The position numbers were made by a program, and so were the translations under genes. DNA of 64,000 nt from Pseudarthrobacter sp. ATCC 49987 (lineage in GTDB: Bacteria > Actinomycetota > Actinomycetes > Actinomycetales > Micrococcaceae). Shown piece after piece: positions 7,465-18,031 of this stretch (within the stretch, counting starts at the first letter, position 1; each line of letters begins with the position of its first letter). The DNA lies in NCBI RefSeq assembly GCF_009928425.1, contig NZ_JAABNS010000001.1, forward strand, positions 3,844,001 through 3,908,000. The letters are read 5' to 3'. Under the pieces are notes generated by a model that worked only from the letters and a program-made list of their open reading frames with translations, searched no databases and was not told the DNA's origin.

Positions 7465-8247
7465 GTGGCCGCAAGCCTGAGCCTGAAGGACGTGAACCTG
7501 CACTTTGGTGGGGTCAAGGTGCTGCAGGACGTGAGCTTCGACGTCGAACCGGGCGTCATCCTCGGCCTGGTTGGCCCCAATGGTGCCGGCAAGACGTCGC
7601 TTTTCAACTGCATCAGCGGCCACTACAAGCCGAACTCCGGGTCGATCACCATTAACGGCACCGAGGTGCTAGGGAGTGCCCCGGCGCGCCTCGCGCGGCT
7701 GGGGCTGGCGCGCACCTTCCAGCACCCCGCGCTGCAACTGAACGCCACCGTCCTGCAGAATGTGCTTCTCGGGGGGCACATCCGGCTCCCCGGCGGCCCT
7801 GTTTCATGGGCGCTCAGGCTGCCTTACACTGCCCGGGCCGAGCGCGGGATCCGAGCGGAAGCGCTCGAACTTCTCGACCGCGCAGGTCTCGCGTGGGCGG
7901 CGGATCTGCCGGCCGACGAACTCTCGCATGGGCTTCACAAGGGTGTTGAACTGTGGCGCGCTCTGCTCTCCAAGCCCGCCCTGCTGCTGCTCGATGAGCC
8001 CGCAGCGGGACTATCACACGGCGAAGTCGAGCAACTCATCGCGACTGTGAAGCGGATCCGCGCCGAGCAGGACATCACGATCATCATCGTCGAACACCAT
8101 ATGGGACTTATCTCGGCCCTCACCGACCAGGTCGTCGTGCTCGACCACGGCCGCAAGCTCATGGCGGGGACCGCAGCCGAGGCTCAGTCCGATCCCCGTG
8201 TGATCGAGGCCTACATCGGGAAGGACGCCGCGGATGACGCTGCTTGA
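7465..8247 (+). CDS. Branched-chain-type ABC importer, ATP-binding protein (LivG-like)
   Basis: This 260-residue ATPase has Walker A GPNGAGKTS (37-45) and Walker B LLLLDEPAAGLS. The signature loop is LSHGLHKGVELW, a variant in which the usual Gln after LSHG is Leu. The GTG at 7465 is preferred because AGGAAGG sits 7 nt upstream; an ATG at 7441 would add eight residues. It is the first gene of a five-gene HAAT-family operon (two ATPases, two permeases, one binding protein) whose neighbours degrade aromatic acids. The cargo may therefore be an aromatic acid rather than an amino acid (inference). Confidence 0.9.
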   Translation: MAASLSLKDVNLHFGGVKVLQDVSFDVEPGVILGLVGPNGAGKTSLFNCISGHYKPNSGSITINGTEVLGSAPARLARLGLARTFQHPALQLNATVLQNVLLGGHIRLPGGPVSWALRLPYTARAERGIRAEALELLDRAGLAWAADLPADELSHGLHKGVELWRALLSKPALLLLDEPAAGLSHGEVEQLIATVKRIRAEQDITIIIVEHHMGLISALTDQVVVLDHGRKLMAGTAAEAQSDPRVIEAYIGKDAADDAA

Positions 8248-8944
8248 ACTCGCCGACGTGACCGCGTCCTACGGGCCTGTGCAAGTGATCGACGGGGTCT
8301 CGCTCAGTGTGCCCGAGGGCGGGTCCGTAGGAATCCTCGGCGCGAACGGGGCCGGCAAGACCACCACGCTGCGCGCGATCAGCGGCACGGTGCGCACCGG
8401 TGGACGGATCACGTTCGACGGACGGGACATCCGGGGCTTGCGCCCAGACCAGGTGGCCGCCCTGGGGATCGCCCACGTCCCGGAGGGCCGCGGTACCCTC
8501 GGCCAGCTCAGCGTGCGCGAGAATCTGATGGTTGGCGCCTACCTTCGCAAGGGCCGGCAGGCGATCTCCGCCGACGTCGACTACTGTCTGGACCTGTTCC
8601 CGCAGCTGCAGGACCGCGTCGGATCGCGGGCGGCGGCACTGTCCGGCGGGGAGCAACAGATGCTCGCTGTGGCCCGGGCATTCATGGCCAAGCCCAAGCT
8701 GTTGTTGCTCGACGAAGCGTCGCTCGGGCTGGCACCCAGCACGGCGAAGACAGTGTATGACGCGATCCGCCGGCTCCGGCGCGAGTCCGGCATCGCCATG
8801 GTCGTCGTCGAGCAGAACGCAAACCTCGCATTCTCGCTGGTGGACACGGCGACCGTGCTCGAAACGGGCCGCAACGTGCTGACCGGAACCTCGGCCGAAC
8901 TCAAAGGCATGGACGAGATCCGCCGCGCCTACCTGGGGGGCTGA
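8234..8944 (+). CDS. Branched-chain-type ABC importer, ATP-binding protein (LivF-like)
   Basis: A 236-residue ATPase with Walker A GANGAGKT (36-43), a canonical LSGGEQQMLAVARA signature and Walker B LLLLDEASLGLAP. It overlaps the end of livG by 14 nt, implying translational coupling. Together with LivG it should form the heterodimeric motor that drives the LivH-LivM permease pair. Because LivG has a variant signature loop and LivF a canonical one, the two nucleotide sites may not be equivalent. Confidence 0.92.
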   Translation: MTLLELADVTASYGPVQVIDGVSLSVPEGGSVGILGANGAGKTTTLRAISGTVRTGGRITFDGRDIRGLRPDQVAALGIAHVPEGRGTLGQLSVRENLMVGAYLRKGRQAISADVDYCLDLFPQLQDRVGSRAAALSGGEQQMLAVARAFMAKPKLLLLDEASLGLAPSTAKTVYDAIRRLRRESGIAMVVVEQNANLAFSLVDTATVLETGRNVLTGTSAELKGMDEIRRAYLGG

Positions 8945-8950
8945 ACGGGT

Positions 8951-9832
8951 ATGGGCACCTTCATCCAACTCGTTGTCGACGGCCTCTCGACCGGCTCCAT
9001 CTACGCGGCCCTGGCCCTCGCGATCGTGCTCGTGAACCAGGCGACCGGGCTCATCAACTTCGCCCAGGGCGGCATGGCCGTGCTGTCCAGCTACATCGCC
9101 TACGTCTTCGTCCAGCTGGGCTTGCCGCTCATCGTCGCGATCTTCGTTGCGGTGGTGCTCTCGTTCCTTATCGGCGCGCTGGTGGAGCGGTTGCTCGTCC
9201 GCCGGTTCGAGCGGGGCGATCCCGACACGGCCGTCGTGGTGACGATCGGTTTGCTCACCCTTGTCACGGGCATCTGCGCAGTACTTTGGGGCTATAACAA
9301 CCTCGGGTTTCCGTCGCTGTTCCCGCTGACAAGCGTGCAAATCCTCGGCGCTGTGGTGAGCGTCCGGGCGCTGGCAACGACGGTGACGATCGTGGTGATC
9401 ATGGTGGTTCTGCAGGTGCTGTTCCTCCGCACCAAGCTGGGGCTCGCGCTCCGCGCGGTGGCCGACAACCCAGGCTCAGCTGCGTTCTCGGGACTCCCGG
9501 TGGGCCGGCTGCTGATGGTCGGCTGGGGGCTTGCTGCAACCCTCGGGGCAATTGCCGGCGTCCTCGTTGCCCCGCAGCTGACGCTGACTCCGGGCATGCT
9601 CGACACGGCGCTGGTCTACGCGCTCGCCGCCGTCATCCTCGGCGGCTTGAGCAGCCCGATCGGCTGTGTCGTGGCCGCTTCGGCGATCGGCGTGCTGGAG
9701 AACCTGGTGGCTGTTTACGTGCCCTTCATCGGTCATGACCTCAAGATCGCCGTGCCGTTTGTACTGATCTTCGTCATCCTTATCGTCCGTCCCCAAGGCC
9801 TGTTCGGGAGAAAGGTCGTGGTGAGGGTCTGA
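8951..9832 (+). CDS. Branched-chain-type ABC importer permease (LivH-like)
   Basis: A 293-residue integral membrane protein with about eight hydrophobic helices. It carries typical LivH elements: an N-terminal DGLSTGSIYAALALAIVL, then GLINFAQGGMAVL, a long central loop, and near the C-terminus LGGLSSPIGCVVAASAIGVLENL. It forms half of the transport channel. The gene sits 6 nt after livF and its stop codon overlaps the start of livM. Confidence 0.92.
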   Translation: MGTFIQLVVDGLSTGSIYAALALAIVLVNQATGLINFAQGGMAVLSSYIAYVFVQLGLPLIVAIFVAVVLSFLIGALVERLLVRRFERGDPDTAVVVTIGLLTLVTGICAVLWGYNNLGFPSLFPLTSVQILGAVVSVRALATTVTIVVIMVVLQVLFLRTKLGLALRAVADNPGSAAFSGLPVGRLLMVGWGLAATLGAIAGVLVAPQLTLTPGMLDTALVYALAAVILGGLSSPIGCVVAASAIGVLENLVAVYVPFIGHDLKIAVPFVLIFVILIVRPQGLFGRKVVVRV

Positions 9833-10905
9833 TGGGTACCGTATCGTCCGCTCTTCGCACCAGGCCGGCGCGGATCGCCCTCACTGCCGTGGTAGCGATT
9901 GCGCTGATCGTCGCCCCGCTCGTCCTTCCGGCGTTTGCCAACCAGACCCTGGTGCGCATTGGCGTCTACGCCGTCGCGGTGTTGGGGCTAAACATCGTTA
10001 TGGGCTACACCGGACAGGTCAACCTGGGGCAGATCTTCTTCGTCGGGCTCGGCGCCTACGTCACCGCCTACGGCGTCAACCACGGCTGGAGCATCATTGT
10101 GGTGTTCGCGGCGGCCTGCGTGAGTGCGGGCATCGTGGGGCTGCTGGTGGCACTCGCCGCTGCCCGGCTCGGTGGTCTGGCGATCGCAATGGTGACCATC
10201 GCGCTGCCGATCGTCGGCGTCCCCCTGGCCAAGCGCCTCTCAGAATTCACGGGTGGCTCGCAGGGCATTTCAGCACGCTTCTCGGATGCACCCGAATGGT
10301 CTGGCCTGTACAACGACCAGTGGCAGTTCTACATCGTGCTGGTGGTGACGGCCGCCGCGTTCCTGCTGGCCCGAAGCCTTGTGCGTGGCAAGTACGGGCG
10401 GGCGTTCGCGGTGGTCCGCGAGAACGAAGCCGTCGCTGCCTCGATGGGAGTCTCGCCGTACCGCACCAAGGTGCTCGCCTTCACCATCGCGTCGATATTC
10501 GGCGGGGCGAGCGGCTTCCTCTACCTCGCGGCCGTGCAGTACACCTCGCCGGAGACGCTCAGCTTCGGCCACTCCATCAGTCTCGTTGCGGCGATGGTCA
10601 TCGGCGGTGCCGGAAGCATCGCGGGCTCGCTCCTCGGCGGCGCCTACTACGTTTTCGTTCCGCAGCTGACGAACGCGATCGATCCGAACTTCACCGCTGT
10701 CAGCCAGGGCGCGATCCTCCTCGCGGTGCTGTTCCTTTTGCCCGGAGGACTGGTTAGCCTTCCGCGAGTGATCCGCCGGCTCAGCCGCCGGCGGACCGCC
10801 CGCCCCAGATCCGGGAACCCCCCGCAAACCGCTCCTGCGCAGCATCCGGTTCCGGACGCCGCGCGGGAGGGACACGAAAACACAGAGAGGCAAGATCGAT
10901 CATGA
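9832..10905 (+). CDS. Branched-chain-type ABC importer permease (LivM-like)
   Basis: A 357-residue membrane protein, the second channel subunit. LivM features are visible: GLNIVMGYTGQVNLGQ in the N-terminal third, AVRENEAVAASMGV-like text in the cytoplasmic loop, and VIGGAGSIAGSLLGGAYYV near the C-terminus. A basic and polar tail of about 40 residues after the last helix is longer than usual and low in complexity. The last four bases (ATGA) overlap the start of the binding-protein gene. Confidence 0.9.
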   Translation: MGTVSSALRTRPARIALTAVVAIALIVAPLVLPAFANQTLVRIGVYAVAVLGLNIVMGYTGQVNLGQIFFVGLGAYVTAYGVNHGWSIIVVFAAACVSAGIVGLLVALAAARLGGLAIAMVTIALPIVGVPLAKRLSEFTGGSQGISARFSDAPEWSGLYNDQWQFYIVLVVTAAAFLLARSLVRGKYGRAFAVVRENEAVAASMGVSPYRTKVLAFTIASIFGGASGFLYLAAVQYTSPETLSFGHSISLVAAMVIGGAGSIAGSLLGGAYYVFVPQLTNAIDPNFTAVSQGAILLAVLFLLPGGLVSLPRVIRRLSRRRTARPRSGNPPQTAPAQHPVPDAAREGHENTERQDRS

Positions 10906-12158
10906 AGATTAGCAAAAAGCCAGGCGGGGTCCTTGGCGTCGTCGCGGTGGCATCGATCCTCGCGCTCTCCCTCTCGGGTTGCACCCGCGGTGGTTCCGGG
11001 CAGGGCGGCGGCTCGGGGGCTTCCCCCGGCATTACGGACACGTCGATCACTCTCGGTATCACCACTCCGCTCAGCGGCGCGACGGCCGGCCCCGGAACCT
11101 GCACTGTTGCAGGCGTCTCGGCCTACTTCGGTGCGGTGAACGCGGCGGGCGGCGTGAAGTTCGGCGACGGCAAGACACGCACCGTCACCATCAAGTCCTA
11201 CGATGACGCCTACGATCCGCAGAAATCGCTTGCGAACTTCCAGCAGATGGTGTCGGACAATGTATTCGCCGCCACGGCGGGCCTCGGCACCCCGACCAAC
11301 CGGGCCTTCCGTGAGGCCGCCATCAGCCAGAAGGTCCCGCAGGTGCTCGTGATGACCGGCGACCCTCTGTTCAGCGACCAGAAGCAGAGCCCCTGGCAGC
11401 TGGGGTTCGTGCCGATCTACCAGAATGAGGGAGCTGCGTTCGGCAAGCTGCTGACAGCATCGAAGGATCAGCACAAGGTCGCCATCCTGTCGCAGAACGA
11501 CGACTACGGCAAGGGCTACGTGTCGGGCTTCAAGGAGGCCATCAAGGGCGCATCCAACATCTCGGTGGTCGGGGAACAAACCTACGAGGCCACTGACACC
11601 TCGGTGGACGCGCAGCTCACCCAGCTCGCCGCGTCAGGGGCGGACGTCTTCTTCAACGCCATGTCGGTCACGCCGCTCACGATCTCCTCGCTGCAGAAGG
11701 CGCAGCAGATCGGCTGGAAGCCCAGCTGGTTCCTCCCCTCCAATACCTCCAGCCCGACGGCGATCCTTGAGCCCGGCGGCGCGAGTGCCTACCCTGGCAT
11801 CTACTCCGTATCGTTCGCCAAGGCGCCGCAGAGCCCGGCGTTCGCCAAGGACCCCGACGTCGTCAAGTTCCTTTCGGAACTCAAGCAGTACGGCAACTAC
11901 CCGGACATGCCGGCGTTCCCGCACTGCATGTGGAGCTACATGGTGGGAGCCACTCTCGAGCAGGCGTTCAAGAACATGACCGAGCCGACGCGTGACAGCT
12001 TCATGACCGCCCTGCGGAACATCAAGGGCCTGCAGGCACCCCTGATGCTGTCGGGCACGTCGATTGACACGACAGTCGACGGGCAGCCGGCCGTGTCGTC
12101 GGTGATCGTGCAGAAGTACAACGGAAAGGGATACGCGACGGCGGAGGCCTTCGGATAG
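10902..12158 (+). CDS. ABC importer substrate-binding lipoprotein (LivK/type I periplasmic fold)
   Basis: A 418-residue protein with a lipoprotein signal: basic start, hydrophobic stretch and the lipobox LSGC (Cys27). A Gly/Ser-rich spacer follows, then the type I binding fold beginning ITLGITTPLSG, which is typical of HAAT-family receptors. The receptor sits on the outer face of the membrane and captures the ligand for LivGFHM. Related receptors in other soil bacteria bind aromatic acids as well as amino acids; the adjacent LigM-like and ring-cleavage genes favour an aromatic ligand here (inference). Confidence 0.9.
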   Translation: MKISKKPGGVLGVVAVASILALSLSGCTRGGSGQGGGSGASPGITDTSITLGITTPLSGATAGPGTCTVAGVSAYFGAVNAAGGVKFGDGKTRTVTIKSYDDAYDPQKSLANFQQMVSDNVFAATAGLGTPTNRAFREAAISQKVPQVLVMTGDPLFSDQKQSPWQLGFVPIYQNEGAAFGKLLTASKDQHKVAILSQNDDYGKGYVSGFKEAIKGASNISVVGEQTYEATDTSVDAQLTQLAASGADVFFNAMSVTPLTISSLQKAQQIGWKPSWFLPSNTSSPTAILEPGGASAYPGIYSVSFAKAPQSPAFAKDPDVVKFLSELKQYGNYPDMPAFPHCMWSYMVGATLEQAFKNMTEPTRDSFMTALRNIKGLQAPLMLSGTSIDTTVDGQPAVSSVIVQKYNGKGYATAEAFG

Positions 12159-12177
12159 CCGCACGGCGCGGCCGCAC

Positions 12178-12219
12178 CCCCGCTGCCGTCCCGGACCAGG
12201 GGCCGGGACGGCGCAGGGG
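12178..12219. terminator. Bidirectional terminator hairpin
   Basis: A perfect 10-bp stem (12185-12194 with 12203-12212) can extend past a 3x3 internal loop by four more pairs. It lies between the convergent binding-protein and PadR genes. Confidence 0.7.
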
Positions 12220-12259
12220 TGGACGGCAACGGGAGTGCGGGCAGGCAGAGGCGGTGCCG

Positions 12260-12880
12260 CTAGACGCGGGAGGCGCTCGGGTCAGTCCACGCTCCGCCCG
12301 AGGCTTCCAGCTCGTCGATGAGCATGAGCCCACGCTCTGCCCAGGCAATCTCGACGCGGGCCCGGTCAACGAGGCCCTCGTAAGTGAAGCGTTTGAACGC
12401 GATTGTGCGTTCGCGGTCCGCGGGTTCAGTGACCGCGAGGCGCCGCACCAGCATCGGGTTGGCCACCTCGGCGATCCGGAGGAGTTCACCCTCCCATTGC
12501 GCGAGCTCGAGCTCCCACTGCGCACTGTGCCTGCGGAAGAAATCGCGGGCCGCCCCGGGAGACACCGCTTCGAGGTAGGCGGCCCGCAGGTGGGCGGGAT
12601 CGCGGACGCGTGCGTACTCCAAGGGCGTCTGCATCCAGGCCAGGAAGGCCCGGTTCCCGGCATCCGTTACGTGATAGACCCGCCTGGTGGCGCGCTGGCC
12701 CCTCGGTTGCTCTTCGCCCTCGATGAGGTTCTCCGCCTCCATTTTGCGCAACTCGGGGTAGATCTGGGAGTCCGGGGCGTGCCACACGTGCCCCACCGAC
12801 AAGGAGAACTGCTTCTGCAGTTCGTAGCCGGAGAGCGGGCCAACGCGCAGCAACGCAAGCAGCGCGTATCGAAGGCTCAT
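12260..12880 (-). CDS. PadR-family transcriptional regulator
   Basis: A 206-residue protein with a PadR N-terminal winged helix (MSLRYALLALLRVGPLSGYELQ, then HVWHAPDSQIYPELRKMEAENLI) and a C-terminal helical domain (Vir_act_alpha_C type). PadR proteins are often repressors released by phenolic acids, which suits the neighbourhood. The gene lies downstream of the first LigM-like gene on the same strand with a gap of about 70 bases, so it may be the last gene of that operon or have its own promoter. Confidence 0.88.
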   Translation of the reverse strand: MSLRYALLALLRVGPLSGYELQKQFSLSVGHVWHAPDSQIYPELRKMEAENLIEGEEQPRGQRATRRVYHVTDAGNRAFLAWMQTPLEYARVRDPAHLRAAYLEAVSPGAARDFFRRHSAQWELELAQWEGELLRIAEVANPMLVRRLAVTEPADRERTIAFKRFTYEGLVDRARVEIAWAERGLMLIDELEASGGAWTDPSASRV

Positions 12881-12951
12881 GCGGTACTCCTTGAGTGGCT
12901 AAAGGGAGGTGCAAGGGGGCGCCGCGGCCCCCTTGCACCGAGGTTCCCAGC

Positions 12952-15374
<2,423 letters not shown>

Positions 15375-15400
15375 CAGGGAGTCCTTTCGGTGGGTGCAAC

Positions 15401-15469
15401 GGTGCGCCCACTTCCGACTTTACCTATGTAGATAGGGACTGTCCATAGGTATCGAGAAGTGGGCGCACC
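15401..15469. repeat. Long inverted repeat upstream of metF
   Basis: Perfect 14-bp arms (15401-15414 and 15456-15469) enclose 41 nt. Inside lies CCTATGTAGATAGG (15423-15436), a 5+5 palindrome with a 4-nt spacer, and a partial repeat CATAGG just after. The arms could form a terminator for the upstream genes, while the inner palindrome looks like a regulator site for metF and ligM. Confidence 0.65.
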
Positions 15470-15472
15470 ACG

Positions 15473-16966
15473 TCAGCCCGCCGCCGGGACTTGGGGCTCG
15501 AGGTGGGCGATCGCGCGGGTGTCCTGGAACGCCCGGACGCCCTCGATGCCCTGTTCCCTGCCCATGCCGGACTGCTTCATCCCGCCGAATGGAGCGCGCA
15601 GGTCGAGCCGCGTGGCGCCGTGGTCATTGACCCAGACATAGCCACAGACCAGCTTTCCGCCCACGCGGTCCGCCGTCCCAGGGTCGGCAGTCCATACCGA
15701 GCCGCAGAGCCCCGCCCATGTGGCGTTTGCGGCCTGGACCGCCTCGTCCTCGGTGTCGAACGGGATGAGCGGGATGACCGGCCCGAACTGCTCCTGGGTG
15801 ACGACCCGGAGCGACGGGTCGGGGTCGATCACCAGTGCCGGGCGCAGGAAGTTCCCGCCACGCAGGGCGGGGTCCGTCGGCAGCGTGCCAAACTCCCTGA
15901 CGTCGGCGCCCGCTCCCTTTGCCTCCTCGATGATCTCGGTTACGAATGCCTTCTGCACCGGTGAGTGCAGGGGCCCCATGGTGGTCCCCTCGTCCAGCCC
16001 GTAGCCGATCACGGCTTGCTCCAGCCGGCCCGACAGCCCCGCGACGACTTCGTCCAGGCGCGAACGGTGCACGTAGATCCGCTTCGCGTTCATACAGATC
16101 TGCCCGGTCGTGTCGAAGATCGCCGCGTACAGGCGGTCGAGGTGGGTGTCGTCGAGGATGGCGTCCGCCAGCACGACGGCGGCGTCGTTTCCGCCGAGTT
16201 CCAGCGTCACCCGGGTCAGCGATTTCGAGGCCATCTCCATGATGCGCTTGCCGCCGGCGACGCTGCCGGTAAAGCAGACCTTTGCGACGTCGGGGCTCGT
16301 GATGAGGGCGGCCATGTCGGCGTCCTTGCCCGTCACGACGTTCAATACGCCGGGCGGCAGTTTCTCCGCGATCCTCTGCACCACCCGGGCTGTTGCGAGC
16401 GGAGCCGTGGGCGGGGGCTTCACGATGGCGGTGTTGCCGGCCAGCAGCGCGTGCGGCAGGGAGGCCGCGAGGATCGCGATGGGCCAGTTGAACGGCACGA
16501 TGACCGTCACGACGCCGAGCGGCTGGAAGGCGACGGTGGTGGAAACGGGGATTCCCGGCGCCGGCGGGAGCACCTTGGTGGCGTCCACCTCGTCTGCCAG
16601 CGAGAGGGCGAGGTTCCAGCGGATCTCAAAGACGAGGGAGTCGACCCATGACTCCATCCGGATCTTCCCGTTCTCCTGGGACAGGATGGCGGCGTCCTCG
16701 TCACGGAACTCGGCAATGCCCTCGAGTGCCACGCGCATCTGTTCCGCACGCTCCTGCGCGCTCAGCGCAGACCATCCCGGGTAAGCGGCCTTCGCCGCCG
16801 CAATTGCGTCCTCGACGTCGCCGGGGCCCGCCGCGGCGGCGTGCCCGACCGTCACGCCGGGTTTTCCCGGGTCCACGATTTCCAGGGTCGAGGCGGCCTG
16901 GCGTTCGGTCCCCCCGATATACAATCCGGTCGTCACCGGCGTCGACGTCTCTGTTTCGTTGGTCAT
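15473..16966 (-). CDS. NAD(P)-dependent aldehyde dehydrogenase
   Basis: This 497-residue protein has the aldehyde dehydrogenase landmarks: the PFNWPIAI segment, nucleotide-binding FTGSVAGGKRI, the catalytic Glu in LELGGNDA and the catalytic Cys in GQICMNAKRIYV. Length is normal. Its ATG overlaps by one base the stop of the extradiol dioxygenase gene, so the two are translated together. It may oxidise the aldehyde formed by ring cleavage, or an aromatic aldehyde such as vanillin or syringaldehyde that feeds the pathway. The sequence alone does not decide. Confidence 0.9.
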   Translation of the reverse strand: MTNETETSTPVTTGLYIGGTERQAASTLEIVDPGKPGVTVGHAAAAGPGDVEDAIAAAKAAYPGWSALSAQERAEQMRVALEGIAEFRDEDAAILSQENGKIRMESWVDSLVFEIRWNLALSLADEVDATKVLPPAPGIPVSTTVAFQPLGVVTVIVPFNWPIAILAASLPHALLAGNTAIVKPPPTAPLATARVVQRIAEKLPPGVLNVVTGKDADMAALITSPDVAKVCFTGSVAGGKRIMEMASKSLTRVTLELGGNDAAVVLADAILDDTHLDRLYAAIFDTTGQICMNAKRIYVHRSRLDEVVAGLSGRLEQAVIGYGLDEGTTMGPLHSPVQKAFVTEIIEEAKGAGADVREFGTLPTDPALRGGNFLRPALVIDPDPSLRVVTQEQFGPVIPLIPFDTEDEAVQAANATWAGLCGSVWTADPGTADRVGGKLVCGYVWVNDHGATRLDLRAPFGGMKQSGMGREQGIEGVRAFQDTRAIAHLEPQVPAAG

Positions 16967-18003
16967 TATTTCGCACCTCTCTGTGCAGTACTGCCGGATA
17001 CGTTCATTTCGTCGGTGGCCTTAGAGGCCACGTTGGGCGTTCCGTGGGTGTGGAACGTCTCGATCGTCTTCATGCCCCAGGCCTGTCCCTTTTTGCGTTC
17101 CTCCTGGGTCCATTCCACCACCGGCGAGTCAGGATCCAGCAGCAGGCGGGCACCGGCGTTGGCGAATTCGATGCGGTTGCCGCCGGGCTCCCAGACGTAG
17201 AGGAAAAAGGTCTGGTTGATGGCGTGCTTGTGCGGGCCCGATTCGATGTGGATGCCGTTCTCCAGGAAGATGTCGGCCGCCTTGAGGATGTCCTCGCGGG
17301 TGTCGGGGGCGAAAGCGACGTGGTGCAGCCGGTTGCCGTGTTTGAGCCAGTCGTCGGAGTACACGATGTCGTAGGACTTGTTGTTGAAGTGGAACCACCA
17401 GGCGGCATAGCCGCCGTCGTCGAGCTTGATGCGCTCGCTCTCGCGTCCCCCGAGCGCCTTCGCCACGAACTCTCCGTTGGCCACCACGTCCCTGGCCAGG
17501 AAGTTGATGTGGTCCAGCCGCCTGGCGTTCACGCCGCGGCCGGGAAAGGCCGAGGCCTGGTTCTTCAGCGCAGGCTTGTCATCGGTGGCCACATACCGCT
17601 CGGTCTCGTAGTAGATCGCCAGGTCGTGCCCGTCGGGGTCGCGGAAGGCATAGGCCGGCCCCGTGCCCACCTCGCCGTCCACCCAGCCGACGCCGAGGCC
17701 GGTCGCCTCGATCGCCGCCACCCGGCGCTCGAGCGCCGCCTGGCTGGTCGTCCGGAACGTGGTCCGGCCGACGCCGGCGTCGGCCGACTCGGTGAGCTTC
17801 AGCGTGTAGAGCTGATACTCGTCCCACGTCCGCAGGTACACCGATCTTTTCTTCCCGGCTGTCTTTTCTCCGGCTCCGCCGGACTCCGCGACGACGCGCA
17901 TGGCGAGCAGGTCGCGGAAGAACCACAGGCTTTTTTCAAAGGTGGGAGTCAGTAGCTCCACGTTCCCCAGGTGGGCGACGTCGAACGAGGTGTACTCGGT
18001 CAT
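16966..18003 (-). CDS. Type I (VOC-fold) extradiol ring-cleavage dioxygenase
   Basis: This 345-residue protein has two vicinal-oxygen-chelate modules. The N-terminal module begins VAHLGNVELLTPTFEKSL. The C-terminal module carries the expected metal triad: His165 (LDHINFLARDV), His227 or His228 (RLHHVAFAPD) and Glu279 (NRIEFANAG). It should open a catechol-type ring next to the hydroxyls using Fe(II) or Mn(II). The genes that follow process 4-oxalomesaconate, so the substrate is probably gallate, a methylgallate or protocatechuate. Such substrates are usually cleaved by LigAB/DesB/GalA-type (type II) enzymes, which are absent here. Confidence 0.85.
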   Translation of the reverse strand: MTEYTSFDVAHLGNVELLTPTFEKSLWFFRDLLAMRVVAESGGAGEKTAGKKRSVYLRTWDEYQLYTLKLTESADAGVGRTTFRTTSQAALERRVAAIEATGLGVGWVDGEVGTGPAYAFRDPDGHDLAIYYETERYVATDDKPALKNQASAFPGRGVNARRLDHINFLARDVVANGEFVAKALGGRESERIKLDDGGYAAWWFHFNNKSYDIVYSDDWLKHGNRLHHVAFAPDTREDILKAADIFLENGIHIESGPHKHAINQTFFLYVWEPGGNRIEFANAGARLLLDPDSPVVEWTQEERKKGQAWGMKTIETFHTHGTPNVASKATDEMNVSGSTAQRGAK

Positions 18004-18031
18004 GGAACGGTCCTCTCTTAAGGTGTGGTTG

